This document shows, piece by piece, positions 18,163 through 26,068 of a stretch of 42,971 nt of DNA. This DNA is from Hyphomicrobiales bacterium (lineage in GTDB: Bacteria > Pseudomonadota > Alphaproteobacteria > Rhizobiales > Beijerinckiaceae): NCBI GenBank assembly GCA_026400565.1, contig JAPLOV010000215.1, positions 1 through 42,971 of the forward strand, written 5' to 3'. The notes below the pieces were generated by a model, which saw nothing but the letters and a program-made list of their open reading frames with translations, was not told the origin of the DNA and ran no database searches. Within the stretch, counting starts at the first letter, position 1. Each line of letters opens with the position of its first letter. The position numbers and the translations under genes are program-made.

Positions 18163-19487
18163 CGCACCATGCCCATCGTACGCGGGAGCCAGAGCGTAAT
18201 CTCAGGCACGAAAGTGATCGCGATAAGGGCCGCAAAAAGAGGCGCCAGCCAGGGCAGGATTGCCATCGTGGTGCGCTCCACCGAAAGCTTCGCAACCCTG
18301 CTGAGAACGAACAGCACCATGCCCAGCGGCGGATGCAACAGCCCAATCATCAGGTTCAGCGTCATGATCAGCCCGAAATGCACCGGATCGATGCCAAGTT
18401 TCAGCACAATGGGCAGCAGGATCGGCACAAGGATCGTAATCGCTGCGATGGTGTCGAGGAAGCAGCCGACAAATAGCATCAGCAGGTTTACAAGGACGAG
18501 GAACACATACTTGTTGTCGGTAATCGAAAAGATCAGCGTCGACAGGGCACTTGCCGCCTGCGAGACGGTCAGCAGCCACGCAAAGATGGACGCTGCCGTG
18601 ACGATGAACAGCACGGAGGCAGTGGTCTCAATCGTATCGAACGTCGCCTTGGCCAGCGATTTCATGGTCATCGACCGATAGCGGACCAGCCCGAGGAACA
18701 GCGACCACATCACAGCGGCAACAGCGGCCTCGGTCGGTGTGAACCAACCCAGCGTCATGCCGCCGATCAGGATCACCGGCGTCATCAGCGCCATCACGGC
18801 CGAGAACTTGAACAGGTAGTCAAGCGCTAGAACGATGCCGAGTGCCAGGAAGATCGCGGCGTTCTGCTCCATGCCGAAGCCCTCGTAATCCGCCTTCTTG
18901 TGCTTCAGGGTGAACGGCAGGCGGCCGCCCAGCCAGCCCTGAATGCCGGTCATCAGCACGCCGGGGATCACGCCACCGAGGAAAAGCGAGCCGATCGAGA
19001 CATTGGCCATCATGCCGTAGATCACGAAAGGCAGGGAGGGCGGGATGATCGGCCCGAGCGTGGCGGAGGCGGCGGTGACACCGACGGCCACCTCGATCGG
19101 GTAGCCATGGTCCTTCATCGCCTTAATCTCAATGGTGCCGATGCCGGCCGCATCCGCGATCGCGGTGCCGGACATGCCGGAGAAGATCACCGAACCGATG
19201 ATGTTGACCTGAGCCAGCCCGCCGCGCATCCAGCCTACGAGAGCAACCGCAAACGCATAGATGCGCCCGGTTACGCCGGCAATGTTCATCAGGTTGCCGG
19301 CCAGGATGAAGAAGGGCACCGCCAGCAGCGGAAAGCTCTCCACTCCGGCGATCATGCGCTGTGCCACGATCACGTCCGGCGCGCCGCCATGGACCAGTAG
19401 ATAGGCCAGCGAGGCTGTCACCATGGCCACAGCCACAGGCACGCCCAACACCATCAGCAAAAGGAAACCGCCCAGCAGGACCAGCAT
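18159..19487 (-). CDS. dctM: TRAP transporter large permease (DctM type)
   Basis: The 12-helix membrane subunit that carries the solute with Na+ in tripartite ATP-independent periplasmic transporters. The 442-residue product is almost wholly hydrophobic, with FPLLAVPFFILAGNLMN, GGLAQVNIIGSVIFSGMSGTAIADAAG, IPPSLPFVIYG and the late PILLPIVLKLGIDPVHFGLIM, all typical of DctM. Its ATG shares one base with the dctQ stop (TGATG), and its own stop overlaps the dehydrogenase start. The gene order dctP-dctQ-dctM is standard. The family also uses the names SiaM/UehC. Confidence 0.95.
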   Translation of the reverse strand: MLVLLGGFLLLMVLGVPVAVAMVTASLAYLLVHGGAPDVIVAQRMIAGVESFPLLAVPFFILAGNLMNIAGVTGRIYAFAVALVGWMRGGLAQVNIIGSVIFSGMSGTAIADAAGIGTIEIKAMKDHGYPIEVAVGVTAASATLGPIIPPSLPFVIYGMMANVSIGSLFLGGVIPGVLMTGIQGWLGGRLPFTLKHKKADYEGFGMEQNAAIFLALGIVLALDYLFKFSAVMALMTPVILIGGMTLGWFTPTEAAVAAVMWSLFLGLVRYRSMTMKSLAKATFDTIETTASVLFIVTAASIFAWLLTVSQAASALSTLIFSITDNKYVFLVLVNLLMLFVGCFLDTIAAITILVPILLPIVLKLGIDPVHFGLIMTLNLMIGLLHPPLGMVLFVLSRVAKLSVERTTMAILPWLAPLFAALIAITFVPEITLWLPRTMGMVR

Positions 19488-20110
19488 CAGCGTGGCTCCC
19501 CGGTGCGCGATGAAGCCAACAGATCGGGCGCTTCGGGTTCGTCAAAGGCGGCAGGCCGTTCCAGCACCGAGTATCCGCGCCGGATGTTGCTGATCATGAC
19601 CTGCAGTCCCCGCAGCGCCATGAGGATGAAGGCGGCCATGACCAGCATGAACAGCGGCATCTTGGGGAAATCGATCGTGGTCATGCGTTCATCGTGAATG
19701 ATGGCCGCATAGCGCCAAACCAGCAGAGCCAGATAACCGAACAATGCGATCCGTATAGCGTCGACGGACAGGGCCAGCGCACGCGCCACGCCCGGCGACA
19801 GGTAGCGATAGAGAAAGTCGACATGGATGTGACGCGTGGTGCGAACGCACATGACCGAGCCGAGGAAGACCACGGCTACCAAGCAATAGATCGCGATTTC
19901 CTCCGTCCAGGCGAAGCTGTTGTTCAGCACATAGCGCGTGAAGAACTGGAGGAAGACGCAGCCGCACATCAGCCAGAAGACGGCAAGCGTGATCCAGTCC
20001 TCGACGCCATGCCCCGAGACGTCATCCGAGACCGGGGCCTCGTCGAACGTCCGGGCGATCTCTTCAGTGGAGATCGGCGTGTGGATCTCGCTGGGGTTTG
20101 GACTGTGCAC
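19487..20110 (-). CDS. dctQ: TRAP transporter small permease (DctQ type)
   Basis: Four-helix membrane subunit that works with DctM. The 207-residue protein has a long polar N-terminus (about 42 residues), then TM segments near 43-65 (ITLAVFWLMCGCVFLQFFTRYVL), 75-95, 120-140 and 155-175. The signature FAWTEEIAIYCLVAVVFLGS and RTTRHIHVDFLYRYL match DctQ. The extended N-terminus and C-terminus are longer than in many small permeases. A strong hairpin separates it from dctP, probably lowering its expression relative to the binding protein. Confidence 0.92.
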   Translation of the reverse strand: MHSPNPSEIHTPISTEEIARTFDEAPVSDDVSGHGVEDWITLAVFWLMCGCVFLQFFTRYVLNNSFAWTEEIAIYCLVAVVFLGSVMCVRTTRHIHVDFLYRYLSPGVARALALSVDAIRIALFGYLALLVWRYAAIIHDERMTTIDFPKMPLFMLVMAAFILMALRGLQVMISNIRRGYSVLERPAAFDEPEAPDLLASSRTGEPR

Positions 20111-20170
20111 GGATCAGCCTTGCTGGAATGCCCGCCCAGGAGCGGGATACGGGGAGATGTCTGGAGGGAT

Positions 20171-20196
20171 GAACGGCGCGCGCGGGCGCGCCGTTC
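20171..20196 (-). promoter_or_regulatory. Perfect stem-loop in the dctP-dctQ intergenic region
   Basis: GAACGGCGCGC (20171-20181) and GCGCGCCGTTC (20186-20196) form an 11-bp perfect stem with a 4-base loop. It lies between the dctP stop and the dctQ start, both on the minus strand, and no T-run follows on that strand. Such GC-rich hairpins between a binding-protein gene and its permease genes usually stabilise the upstream mRNA or attenuate read-through, giving excess binding protein. That role is inferred; a partial terminator is the alternative. Confidence 0.65.
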
Positions 20197-20224
20197 GATC
20201 GGCAAGGGACGGGATCTGCCCGCC

Positions 20225-21214
20225 TCAGCTGCCGGTGCCGGACTTGACGGCCTGGATCCTGTCCCAGTCGGCCTTGCGATAGCCAAACTGCTCGAAGGTG
20301 ACTGCCTTCGCCACCGCGTCCATGTATTCCTTGCGGTCGATCTCGGTGACAGTCAGGCCCTTGTCCTTGAAGAACTGGACGAGCTTTGCTTCATCGGTCT
20401 TGATCAGGCGGGTGGCGCGGGCTGCCGCCTCCTGGCTGACCTCGGTGAAGATGCGCTGCTCGTCAGGGGTGAACTTCGCCCAGGTGCCCTTGGCAACGAT
20501 GGTGTTGAGGTGGTCGACGATGTGGCCCGTGAGCACGATGTGCTTCTGGACTTCGTAGAACTTCTTGGCCTCGATCGTGGTCAGCGGGTTCTCCTGCGCT
20601 TCGACCGTGCCGTTCTGCAAGGCCAGATAGACTTCCGCGAAGGCGATGGGCGTGGTGTTGGCCCCGCAAGAGCGCGGCATGGCCAGATAGGCTGGAACGT
20701 CCGGCACGCGGATCTTCAGGCCGCGCATTTCGGCGCAGGTCTTGAAGGGGCGGTTCGATGTCGTGTGACGCACGCCATAATAGGTCGTGGCCGTGATCAC
20801 GTGCCCGGTCCTGTCCTCGTAGCCCTTGTTGAGCTCACGGTAGATGTCGCTCTTGGTGTAGGCGAGAAGGTGGTCGGCATCGCGGAAGGTGAACGGATAA
20901 TAGGTCACTCCGATGGGCGCGAAGGACCGCGCCGCGAAGCTCGAACCCGAGATGATGATATCAACCGAGCCGAGCGACAGGCCCTGGTTGATGTCGGTTT
21001 CCTTGCCAAGCTGCGAGGCTGGAAACACCTCGATCTGATACTTGTTGTTGGTGCGCTTGGCGAATTCCTGCGCAGCCCAGACCGACTCGGTGTGGAAGGC
21101 TTCCGAGGTCTCATAGACATGGGCCCATTTCAGCTTGGTCTGGGCCATGGCGGGTGCCGCCAGCACGGAGGCTGCGGCAAGGGCGGCGAGGGCGGTGAAG
21201 CTTCTTCTCAGCAT
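20225..21214 (-). CDS. dctP: TRAP transporter periplasmic solute-binding protein (DctP family)
   Basis: Exported ligand-binding subunit of 329 residues. The signal peptide (MLRRSFTALAALAAASVLAAPAMAQ) is cleaved after about residue 24. The mature protein shows the DctP order: KWAHVYETSEAFH, FPASQLGKETDINQGLSLGSVDI, then GLKIRVPDVPAYLAMPRSCGA, and FAEVYLALQNGTVEAQENP. The Arg of KIRVP is the conserved carboxylate-binding residue, so the ligand should carry a carboxylate. AGGAGAG precedes the ATG, which lies inside the last bases of gntR, coupling the two. Neighbouring dehydrogenase and enolase-type genes suggest a sugar acid. Confidence 0.94.
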   Translation of the reverse strand: MLRRSFTALAALAAASVLAAPAMAQTKLKWAHVYETSEAFHTESVWAAQEFAKRTNNKYQIEVFPASQLGKETDINQGLSLGSVDIIISGSSFAARSFAPIGVTYYPFTFRDADHLLAYTKSDIYRELNKGYEDRTGHVITATTYYGVRHTTSNRPFKTCAEMRGLKIRVPDVPAYLAMPRSCGANTTPIAFAEVYLALQNGTVEAQENPLTTIEAKKFYEVQKHIVLTGHIVDHLNTIVAKGTWAKFTPDEQRIFTEVSQEAAARATRLIKTDEAKLVQFFKDKGLTVTEIDRKEYMDAVAKAVTFEQFGYRKADWDRIQAVKSGTGS

Positions 21215-22095
21215 GGACGTTCTCTCCTGATCTGGATTCTTGTTGTGGTGCGAAGGCGGACCGCTTGCGGCAGCCGGGGTGAGCCCTGGCGGGTTCTTCC
21301 GATGCCGGGCTTTTTCGGCGCGATGGGCAAGACCTCGCCGAAATTCTTGGAAAAGCGCAGTTGCGAATTGTGCAGGTGCATCTTCATGGCGCGGCGCGCA
21401 CCGGTGCTGTCCTGCGCCGCCAGCCGGTCACGGATCACCTCATGCTCGGCCAGCGCCGCGCGCCAGCTCTCCGCATCCTCGAAATAGCTGGCAAGCTGCG
21501 CGAAGTAGGGGTTGAGCCGCTGGTCGAAAAGATCGCCAACGACCTTGGTCACCGCGTCGTTGCCGAGCATGTCGGCCACGGCGGTGTGGAATGCGCGATC
21601 ATGCACCATGCTCTGCGCACCCGGATGGATGGCGGCGGCCATCTCGGCGATGGCGGCATCGACGGAGGCAAGCGTCGCCGGCGTCGCGATCAGCGCCGCT
21701 TCCTCGGCGACCGCGGCTTCGATCAGGGCACGGGCCTTGAGCACCTCGAACGGGCCGGCAACGGGCTGGGGCTCTGCGGGCGTGCCGGTCTCCGGCGGTG
21801 GCGGCAACACATGGATGCCGGAGCCGACGCGGATGCTGACGCGCCCGTCGACCTCCAGCGCAATCAGGGCCTCGCGCACTGTGGGCCGCGAAATGCCGAG
21901 CTGCATGGCCAGATCGCGCTCCGGTGGCAGCCGCGAGCCGACGGGGAACTCGCCAGCATCGATGAGCTGTCGGAGCTGGTCCGCCACCTGCCGGTAAAGC
22001 CGGCGCGGAATGATGGCCTCGATGGGCATGGCCGTGCGGCCTCCGCCTTGTTGTTTCCCCATGGCCTTCCTTGCTCCGCCTTGTTGTTTCCCCAT
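21208..22095 (-). CDS. GntR-family regulator, FadR subfamily
   Basis: Likely controls its own gene and the downstream TRAP/catabolic genes. The winged helix is LYRQVADQLRQLIDAGEF then LPPERDLAMQLGISRPTVREAL. The FCD ligand domain contains DRAFHTAVADML, ALAEHEVIRDRL and KMHLHNSQLRF, which supply the usual Asp and three His metal/ligand residues. Three in-frame ATGs at 22095, 22062 and 22029 are spaced exactly 33 bp apart because of a tandem duplication; any could be used. The reading to 22164 crosses the operator and is unlikely. The last about 40 residues extend past the FCD domain (Arg/Pro-rich) and overlap dctP by 7 bases. Confidence 0.9.
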   Translation of the reverse strand: MGKQQGGARKAMGKQQGGGRTAMPIEAIIPRRLYRQVADQLRQLIDAGEFPVGSRLPPERDLAMQLGISRPTVREALIALEVDGRVSIRVGSGIHVLPPPPETGTPAEPQPVAGPFEVLKARALIEAAVAEEAALIATPATLASVDAAIAEMAAAIHPGAQSMVHDRAFHTAVADMLGNDAVTKVVGDLFDQRLNPYFAQLASYFEDAESWRAALAEHEVIRDRLAAQDSTGARRAMKMHLHNSQLRFSKNFGEVLPIAPKKPGIGRTRQGSPRLPQAVRLRTTTRIQIRRERPC

Positions 22096-22105
22096 GGCCT
22101 TCCTT
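22040..22105 (-). repeat. 33-bp tandem duplication carrying ribosome site and start codon
   Basis: Two copies, 22073-22105 and 22040-22072, differ at one of 33 positions. Each contains AAGGAAGGCC followed by ATG and seven codons, so each is a complete translation start for gntR. The third ATG (22029) follows at the same 33-bp spacing in a diverged context. The unit is a multiple of three, so starting at any copy keeps the gntR frame and changes only the N-terminal tail by 11 residues. Confidence 0.9.
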
Positions 22106-22130
22106 GGTCGGAAGATCCTTTTGCTGGCCA

Positions 22131-22145
22131 ATTGGTCTGACCAAT
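22131..22145. promoter_or_regulatory. Palindromic operator for the GntR regulator
   Basis: ATTGGTCTGACCAAT is a perfect 7-1-7 inverted repeat 36 bp upstream of the first gntR ATG. It fits the FadR-subfamily core TNGTNNNACNA (here TGGTCTGACCA), and no other copy was seen in the window. Its place before the regulator that heads the operon suggests autoregulation and ligand-relieved repression of gntR-dctPQM and the two enzymes. Binding is inferred. Confidence 0.75.
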
Positions 22146-22245
22146 AACAGCACAAGACACGCAAGCAGGCCCTGCCGTCAAGTGGGGAAGATCACACGTG
22201 CTTGGCAGTTGCCGCGCTCCGCATGCCGGCCGCAGGGCGGGAATG

Positions 22246-23526
22246 TCAGCCGACGACCAGACGGCCACCGACCATGACGGCCACGGCGCGGCCTTCCATG
22301 CGGGCTTCGTCGAAGGGCGAGTTCTTGGAACGGCTCTTCAGCCGGGCCTTTTCCAGCACGTAGGGCGCATCCGGATCGACCACAATCAGGTCGGCTGGCG
22401 CACCCACCACGAGCCTGCCGGCCGCCGAGCCGATCAGCGCGGCAGGAGCGGTGCTCATCGCCGCCAGCAGGCGGGGGAGCGTGACATCGCCGGAATGGTG
22501 CAGCCTCAGGGCCGCTGACAGCATCGTCTCGAGCCCGACCGCGCCATTGGCCGCCTCGCCAAAGGGCTGGCGCTTGGTTTCCACGTCCTGCGGATCATGG
22601 TCCGATACGATCACGTCGATGGTGCCGTCGGCCAGCGCTTCGACCAGCGCCAGCCGCTCGGTCTCGTGGCGCAGTGGCGGGCTCAGCTTGCAGAAGGTGC
22701 GGTAGGCGCCAACATCGTTCTCGTTGAGCGTGAGATTATTGATCGAGACGCCGCAGGTGACATTCAGCCCCGCCGCCTTGGCCCGGCGCATCAGCGCGAC
22801 CGAGCCTGAGCAGGAGATCATGCTCGCATGATAGCGCCCGCCCGTTGCCGCCACGAGCGCCAGATCGCGTTCGAGGATGATCGTCTCCGCCACATGCGGA
22901 ATGCCATGGAGCCCGAGGCGCGAGGCGAACTCGCCCTCGTTCATCACGCCTTCGCCGCGCAGGTTCGGGTCTTCGAGGTGATGCACGATCAGCGCGCCAA
23001 AATCGCGGGCATAGATCAGCGCCCGCCGCATCACCTGGGCATTCATCACCGAGCGTGGGCCATCGCTGAAGAACACCGCTCCGGCTTCCATCAGGAGGCC
23101 GAACTCGGTCATCTCGGTGCCATTGAGGCCTTTGGTCAGCGCTGCCGAAGGTCGCACATTGACCACAGCCTTGTCGCGCGCCCGGCGCTTGATGAAATCG
23201 ATGATGGCAGGGTCATCGACCACCGGGTCGGTGTCGGGCCGGCACACCAGTGTGGTCACACCGCCCGCCGCCGCAGCCTCTGACGCCGTACGCAAGGTCT
23301 CGCGATGCTCCGCGCCCGGCTCGCCGGCAAAGGCGATCAGGTCGATCAGGCCAGGGGCGAGAACAAGGCCCCCGCAATCACGGATGTCGGCATCGGCGGG
23401 CAGTGCGCCTGGCTTCACCGACGGCCCGATGGCAGCGATCAGGCCATCGCGCACCAGCACACCACCATGGGTTTCGAGGCCCGTGGCGGGGTCGATCAGG
23501 CGGGCATTGGTGAGGGCGAGGGTCAT
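22246..23526 (-). CDS. pyrC: Dihydroorotase-like protein, probably non-catalytic PyrC partner of PyrB
   Basis: Amidohydrolase-fold protein of 426 residues in the dihydroorotase family. The usual first metal motif HxH after APGLIDL is replaced by GLIDLIAFAGEPGAE, and the later catalytic region reads VSDHDPQDVETKRQPF. This pattern is known for the inactive dihydroorotase paralogues that associate with aspartate transcarbamoylase in pseudomonads and many alphaproteobacteria. A separate active enzyme would then exist elsewhere. The ATG at 23526 (MTLALTNARLIDPATG) is typical. It lies downstream of pyrB on the same strand but is separated by about 0.9 kb of inserted material. Confidence 0.88.
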   Translation of the reverse strand: MTLALTNARLIDPATGLETHGGVLVRDGLIAAIGPSVKPGALPADADIRDCGGLVLAPGLIDLIAFAGEPGAEHRETLRTASEAAAAGGVTTLVCRPDTDPVVDDPAIIDFIKRRARDKAVVNVRPSAALTKGLNGTEMTEFGLLMEAGAVFFSDGPRSVMNAQVMRRALIYARDFGALIVHHLEDPNLRGEGVMNEGEFASRLGLHGIPHVAETIILERDLALVAATGGRYHASMISCSGSVALMRRAKAAGLNVTCGVSINNLTLNENDVGAYRTFCKLSPPLRHETERLALVEALADGTIDVIVSDHDPQDVETKRQPFGEAANGAVGLETMLSAALRLHHSGDVTLPRLLAAMSTAPAALIGSAAGRLVVGAPADLIVVDPDAPYVLEKARLKSRSKNSPFDEARMEGRAVAVMVGGRLVVG

Positions 23527-23541
23527 AACGCAAGCCTCGAT

Positions 23542-23645
23542 GTCATCCCCAGCGGCGCGGAGCGCCGGGAAGGGGACCCATTCCAGTGCACGATGATGGA
23601 TTCCCTACCCCTCCACGCCCTTCGGGCTCTCCGGCCGGGAATGAC
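23542..23645. repeat. REP-like palindromic element 1
   Basis: A 104-bp GC-rich element starts GTCATCCCC and ends GGGAATGAC, so its termini are near-perfect inverted repeats. Inside are further CCGG/CGCG palindromic pieces. Its left half aligns base for base over long stretches with the second element at 23973. Such extragenic GTCATTCCCGG elements are common in Rhizobiales. It starts just upstream of the pyrC start. Confidence 0.6.
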
Positions 23646-23655
23646 ACCAGAAGGA

Positions 23656-23943
23656 TCAGCCTGATGCGTCAAGCTCCAGCCAATCAGGGTTCCCCGCTTC
23701 AATGAGCCTGATCTTCCAGGCGCGGTTCCAGCCCTTGAGTTGCTTCTTCCGCGCAATGGCTTCGTGGATATCGCGGTGGCGCTCGAACCAGACCAGCCGC
23801 GTGACGCTATAGCGCTGCGTGAAGCCCGGGCCGACGCCGGCAGCTTACTGTTCAATGCGCAAGGGCAGATTGCCAGCGACGCCGATGCAGAGCTTGCCGT
23901 TTGTGTTGCTGGCGAGCATGTAGACCGCATAGCGCTCATTCAT
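23656..23943 (-). pseudogene. GIY-YIG endonuclease-like gene with in-frame ochre stop
   Basis: From ATG 23943 the frame reads MNERYAVYMLASNTNGKLCIGVAGNLPLRIEQ, then TAA at 23845-23847, and continues in the same frame GVGPGFTQRYSVTRLVWFERHRDIHEAIARKK, then KGWNRAWKIRLIEAGNPDWLELD, to TGA at 23656. This is the whole 95-codon single-domain GIY-YIG (YhbQ/UPF0213) pattern; relatives have a His-Arg-like pair where the stop falls. The usual GIY is altered to CIGV and YIG is weak, so activity may have gone earlier. The gene sits between two REP-like elements, a frequent setting for such nucleases. Confidence 0.78.
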
Positions 23944-23972
23944 GCAGTCTCCACGGTGCAGGCAACCTCGGT

Positions 23973-24067
23973 GTCATTCCCGGCGCGCCAAAAGCGCGGG
24001 AAGGGAAGCCACAATGCACCAAAACAAAGGATCCCCTTCCCGGCGCGTGCCGCACCGCCGGGGAGGA
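23973..24067. repeat. REP-like palindromic element 2
   Basis: Begins GTCATTCCCGGCGCGCC and includes a paired CTTCCCGGCGCG block near 24036, giving internal inverted repeats. It resembles element 1 in the same orientation: GTCAT, a GGCGCG block, a GCGGGAAGGG-type block, TGCAC, then GGAT and CCC. The two flank the broken GIY-YIG gene. Its right end is less clear than its left. Confidence 0.5.
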
Positions 24068-24091
24068 CCGCTAACGCTAATCCATCAGTGA

Positions 24092-24424
24092 TCATTTGCG
24101 CGAAAGCCAACTATCTATAATCCATTTATGGATTGGAATGGTGGGTCTAAAGAGAAATTGCGCAGCTTTATGCAAAATCCAAAATCCAAACAAATACATC
24201 AATTGAGAGAAAAGAAATCGTGCGCCTTCTTCGGGGAGATAGTACGCTTTTGGCCCGTCGATATTGATCAAAGGATAAAAGACGATTGAAAATAAGGCAG
24301 TATGCCTGAATGAATAGCCTAATACTCCAAAGACAATAGGAAGTGACAAAAAAACAGCAAAGCCGGCATTCCCGCTCAAAAATGAGGCGATCAGCAGCCA
24401 CATTGACTCCAGCGCCTCACCCAT
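24092..24424 (-). CDS. Small AT-rich membrane protein, unknown family
   Basis: A 110-residue hydrophobic protein I cannot assign. Likely membrane segments are at about residues 8-37 ([32 protein letters not shown]), 42-54 and 68-92 ([24 protein letters not shown]), with a basic C-terminus. Its ATG at 24424 overlaps the pyrB stop by 8 bases (ATGGGTGA), so it is probably translated by coupling. From about 24100 to 24400 the DNA is far richer in A+T than the flanks, with codons such as AAA, ATA and TTT that neighbours avoid, which points to recent acquisition. No homologue is known to me; it could be a remnant, but the frame is intact. Confidence 0.6.
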   Translation of the reverse strand: MGEALESMWLLIASFLSGNAGFAVFLSLPIVFGVLGYSFRHTALFSIVFYPLINIDGPKAYYLPEEGARFLFSQLMYLFGFWILHKAAQFLFRPTIPIHKWIIDSWLSRK

Positions 24425-25370
24425 TCCGCATCCCCCCCGCCAGCGCTTCCAGCACAGCCATGCGCACCGCGACGCCTATCTCCACCTGCTCGCGGATAAG
24501 CGATTGCGCGCCGTCTGCCACGTCGGTGGCGATTTCCACGCCGCGGTTCATGGGGCCGGGGTGCATTACCAGCGCATCCGGCTTGGCGCGGCTCAGCTTT
24601 TCCAGATCGAGACCGAAATATCGGAAGTACTCCTTGGCCGAGGGGATGAACGAGCCGCTCATGCGCTCGCGCTGGAGCCTGAGCATCATGATGATGTCGA
24701 CGCCCTCCAGCCCCTTCTTCATGTCTGTGAAGATCGGCAGGCCAAGGCCCTCGAAGCCTGGCGGGATCAGCGTCGACGGCCCGATCAGCCGGACGTGCGC
24801 GCCCAGCGCGGACAACAGGATGATGTTGGAGCGTGCCACGCGCGAATGCAGGATGTCGCCGCAGATCGCGACCACCAGCCCCTCGATGCCGCCCTTGTTA
24901 CGGCGGATGGTCAACGCGTCGAGCAGCGCCTGCGTCGGGTGCTCGTGCGCGCCATCGCCAGCATTGACGACAGAGCAATCGACCTTACGCGAGAGCAGTT
25001 CCACCGCGCCGGCCGCGTGGTGCCGCACGATGATGATGTCCGGGTGCATCGCGTTGAGTGTCGCCGCCGTGTCTATCAGGGTCTCGCCCTTCTTGACGGA
25101 GGAATTTCCGACGCTCATGTTCATGACATCGGCGCCGAGCCGCTTGCCGGCCAGTTCGAACGAGGCCTGCGTGCGGGTCGACGCTTCGAAGAACAGGTTG
25201 ATCTGCGTGCGCCCGCGCAGTGTCGCCTTCTTCTTCTCGACCTGCCGGGACAACTCGACATAGGAATCGGCGAGGTCCAGCAAGCTGGTGATCTCAAGGC
25301 GGTTGAGGCCCTGGATGCCCAGCAGATGCCGGCGCGCGAAGATCACGGGCGGGTGTCCGGGATATGTCAT
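24417..25370 (-). CDS. pyrB: Aspartate carbamoyltransferase catalytic subunit
   Basis: Second step of pyrimidine synthesis, joining carbamoyl phosphate to aspartate. The 317-residue product contains [20 protein letters not shown] (phosphate-binding STRT), [44 protein letters not shown] and [13 protein letters not shown], all diagnostic. The start at ATG 25370 ([19 protein letters not shown]) is chosen over an upstream extension. It likely forms a complex with the pyrC-like protein encoded downstream. It is separated from that gene by an AT-rich ORF and REP elements. Confidence 0.96.
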   Translation of the reverse strand: MTYPGHPPVIFARRHLLGIQGLNRLEITSLLDLADSYVELSRQVEKKKATLRGRTQINLFFEASTRTQASFELAGKRLGADVMNMSVGNSSVKKGETLIDTAATLNAMHPDIIIVRHHAAGAVELLSRKVDCSVVNAGDGAHEHPTQALLDALTIRRNKGGIEGLVVAICGDILHSRVARSNIILLSALGAHVRLIGPSTLIPPGFEGLGLPIFTDMKKGLEGVDIIMMLRLQRERMSGSFIPSAKEYFRYFGLDLEKLSRAKPDALVMHPGPMNRGVEIATDVADGAQSLIREQVEIGVAVRMAVLEALAGGMRNG

Positions 25371-25465
25371 TGAAGATGGCTGGATAGGCGCGATGCGACC
25401 GAGTCGCAAGCGCCGCGTGCGGACTGTCCCCAGATCGCGCCCTGATGGCCGCCTGAGCGCTGCGC

Positions 25466-25819
25466 TCAGGACCGGGCGCGAACCTTGACAGGCACCAGTT
25501 CGTGGATGCCCGGACCGCCACGATGATCGTCATCATCGTCGGATTTACGGTTCATCATGATGGCCGATCCGGCCACGACGCTTGCCGATGTGATGATGCA
25601 GCCGGCGCACAGGGCGAGAAGTGCGATCATGCCGTCGCTGTCGCGCATCATCAGCGTGCGCAAGCCATAGGCATCCGTCCAGAGCAGGCCGGTGACGAAC
25701 AGCACTCCGATCAGCGCCCCGCTCAGCAGGTTCACGACAAGCAATCGGTGCAGTGGGTCGCGTGACAAGTCGAAAGCCTCCGGACACGTCAGTTGAAGGT
25801 AGCGCTCGAAACTTAACAT
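25466..25819 (-). CDS. Hypothetical two-helix membrane protein
   Basis: A 117-residue protein from ATG 25819 ([17 protein letters not shown]). Two hydrophobic segments are visible at about residues 27-47 ([21 protein letters not shown]) and 64-87 ([24 protein letters not shown]). An aspartate run (KSDDDDDHR) and a basic tail follow. The helix-loop-helix with short loop suggests a small inner-membrane protein. It is 95 bp upstream of pyrB on the same strand, but similar proteins are not known to me to act in pyrimidine synthesis. No function is proposed. Confidence 0.65.
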   Translation of the reverse strand: MLSFERYLQLTCPEAFDLSRDPLHRLLVVNLLSGALIGVLFVTGLLWTDAYGLRTLMMRDSDGMIALLALCAGCIITSASVVAGSAIMMNRKSDDDDDHRGGPGIHELVPVKVRARS

Positions 25820-26068
25820 TCAAGATACGGGCCACATGGCCATAGCCTGACAGCGCGCAGACACTGGGCGGCAACTGTGGTTGCATCACGGCGGACCCTG
25901 GAGCCAACACGCGCCAGGGGTGATCGGACAATGACCGGTAGCATCGCCGGGCCGAATTGACTTCTGGTTGGCCTTGGACCAGTTTGCGCCCCGCTCCGAC
26001 CCGAGCGCGCCGCCACCGCCGGAAGGCGTCTGGCGTGATTCTCCGTTGCAGGAAGCAGACCCAAGCCC

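Noticed and set aside
19694-21487. Very long plus-strand open frame (597 codons)
   Set aside because: It runs antisense to dctQ, dctP and gntR, which have clear family motifs; no motif is seen in this frame.
24119-24134. AATCCATTTATGGATT palindrome
   Set aside because: Lies inside the AT-rich coding frame near its end and has only a 2-base loop; most likely chance.
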